This document shows positions 6,213-6,851 of a stretch of 6,851 nt of DNA, one piece after another. Where the stretch lies: assembly GCA_020629335.1 (NCBI GenBank), contig JAHDDN010000289.1, forward strand, positions 1 to 6,851, read 5' to 3'. The position numbers and the translations under genes are program-made. This DNA comes from Chitinophagales bacterium. Its GTDB lineage: Bacteria; Bacteroidota; Bacteroidia; Chitinophagales; UBA2359. Under the pieces are notes generated by a model. It saw nothing but the letters and a program-made list of their open reading frames with translations, was not told where the DNA came from and searched no databases. How positions within the stretch are numbered: position 1 is the first letter of the stretch; every line of letters begins with the position of its first letter.

Positions 6213-6235
6213 GTCTATTATTAGGAATATTTTTG
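6205..6235. repeat. Inverted repeat CAAAAATA ... TATTTTTG between divergent genes
   Basis: Two perfect 8-base arms (6205-6212 and 6228-6235) are separated by 15 bases, centre to centre 23 bases or about two helical turns. Each arm is also a promoter -7 match, facing outward toward glnN and toward the GNAT gene. It could be a pair of divergent promoters, a dimeric regulator site, or both. Elsewhere in the gap (6160-6387) there are only A/T-rich tracts, including T7-CTTG-A7 at 6268-6285 and long A-runs to 6303 that may curve the DNA. Confidence 0.4.
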
Positions 6236-6387
6236 ATTTTTAATGTTAATTTTATCATTTTTCATGCTTTTTTTCTTGAAAAAAACGTAAAAAAAACAAA
6301 AAAGAGCAATTCTACTTAAAATAAACAAGGCTATAAGCAGATTTTAGGAATCGGAGATGCAAGTAAGTATTTCTATAAACATAAGTA

Positions 6388-6801
6388 ATGGATAAGATTA
6401 TTTACACGACGACATTTAATGAAGAGGCGAATTATACCTTAGATGGTTTTTTTGTTGGTTGGCCAAGTCCACCAAGTAAGAAACGATTTAAAGCTATATT
6501 AAATAATAGTGCACATATTGTATTAGCAATAGATAGGGAGCAAAATAAATTAGTAGGTTTTATTACTGCTATCAGTGATGGAGTTTTGAGTTCTTATATT
6601 CCATTATTAGAGGTATTACCATCATATCAGTCTTTAGGCATTGGCAAAAGCTTATTTGAGCGTATGCTATTAGAATTAAAACACTTATACATGATTGATT
6701 TGTCTTGTGATAAAGATTTAATTCCTTTTTATGAAAAATTTGGACCAATACCTGGTCAATCTATGCTGTTTAGAAATTATAATTCTTTAAAAAATGGTTG
6801 A
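6388..6801 (+). CDS. GNAT-family N-acetyltransferase
   Basis: This 137-residue protein is a minimal GNAT acyltransferase that would move an acetyl group from acetyl-CoA to an unknown amine. The central strand LVGFITAISDG (55-65) and the strand-helix IPLLEVLPSYQSLGIGKSLF (71-90) form motif A; Q81-x-x-G84-x-G86 is the pyrophosphate-binding loop of acetyl-CoA. LIPFYEKFGP (111-120) is motif B with the usual Y115 near the thiol. The early DGFFVGWPSPPS (19-30) is typical of a small GNAT subgroup found widely in bacteria and mostly uncharacterised. The protein is complete and of normal length. The ATG at 6388 has no Shine-Dalgarno sequence (ATAAGTA before it). It is divergent from glnN; the nearest promoter-like box is about 150 bases upstream. 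No partner gene is visible before the window ends, so the substrate cannot be inferred. Confidence 0.9.
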   Translation: MDKIIYTTTFNEEANYTLDGFFVGWPSPPSKKRFKAILNNSAHIVLAIDREQNKLVGFITAISDGVLSSYIPLLEVLPSYQSLGIGKSLFERMLLELKHLYMIDLSCDKDLIPFYEKFGPIPGQSMLFRNYNSLKNG

Positions 6802-6851
6802 TTCCCATAGCTCTTTTATCAATTAAAAACCAAATCAAAGTAGTAACTTAG

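Overview
The window looks like a piece of a moderately AT-rich Bacteroidota chromosome, probably from the Saprospiria/Cytophagia side of the phylum. Four things point there: a type III glutamine synthetase, a TPR/beta-propeller/OmpA lipoprotein of the kind tied to type IX secretion, start codons with little or no Shine-Dalgarno sequence, and promoter-like boxes of the Bacteroidota form TAnnTTTG. The phylum call is fairly secure; the class is a guess.

Layout from left to right. Positions 1-299 are mostly noncoding: a small hairpin (107-129), a good promoter candidate (145-174) and a 124-base imperfect palindrome (170-293), here called element A. Then come an AlkB-type DNA/RNA dealkylase (300/333-935, +) and a small four-helix membrane protein of unknown function (979-1407, +), close enough to share a transcript. 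The convergent gap 1408-1555 holds a short direct repeat and two near-identical hairpins whose base changes compensate each other. On the minus strand is a 690-residue OmpA-family lipoprotein (1556-3628). The gap 3629-3960 holds a second, 151-base palindrome (element B, 3685-3835) and a hairpin that acts as the intrinsic terminator of the next gene and also looks like a REP element. Glutamine synthetase III fills 3961-6159 (-). A divergent AT-rich region (6160-6387) carries an inverted repeat made of two promoter-like boxes, followed by a small GNAT acetyltransferase (6388-6801, +). The last 50 bases show nothing I can name.

The protein genes are ordinary housekeeping or envelope genes and do not form one pathway. 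The unusual content lies between them. Elements A and B differ over most of their length, yet both fold into the same hairpin plan: an identical TGCGTT on one side, identical CCTTC and GCCTT blocks on the other, and strand segments of the same length (18 and 17 nt). The helices between these blocks have changed sequence on both sides while keeping pairing. That pattern suggests a family of mobile or structured elements with a conserved recognition core. With the REP-like hairpins, three of the four gaps over 100 bases carry large or repeated palindromes.
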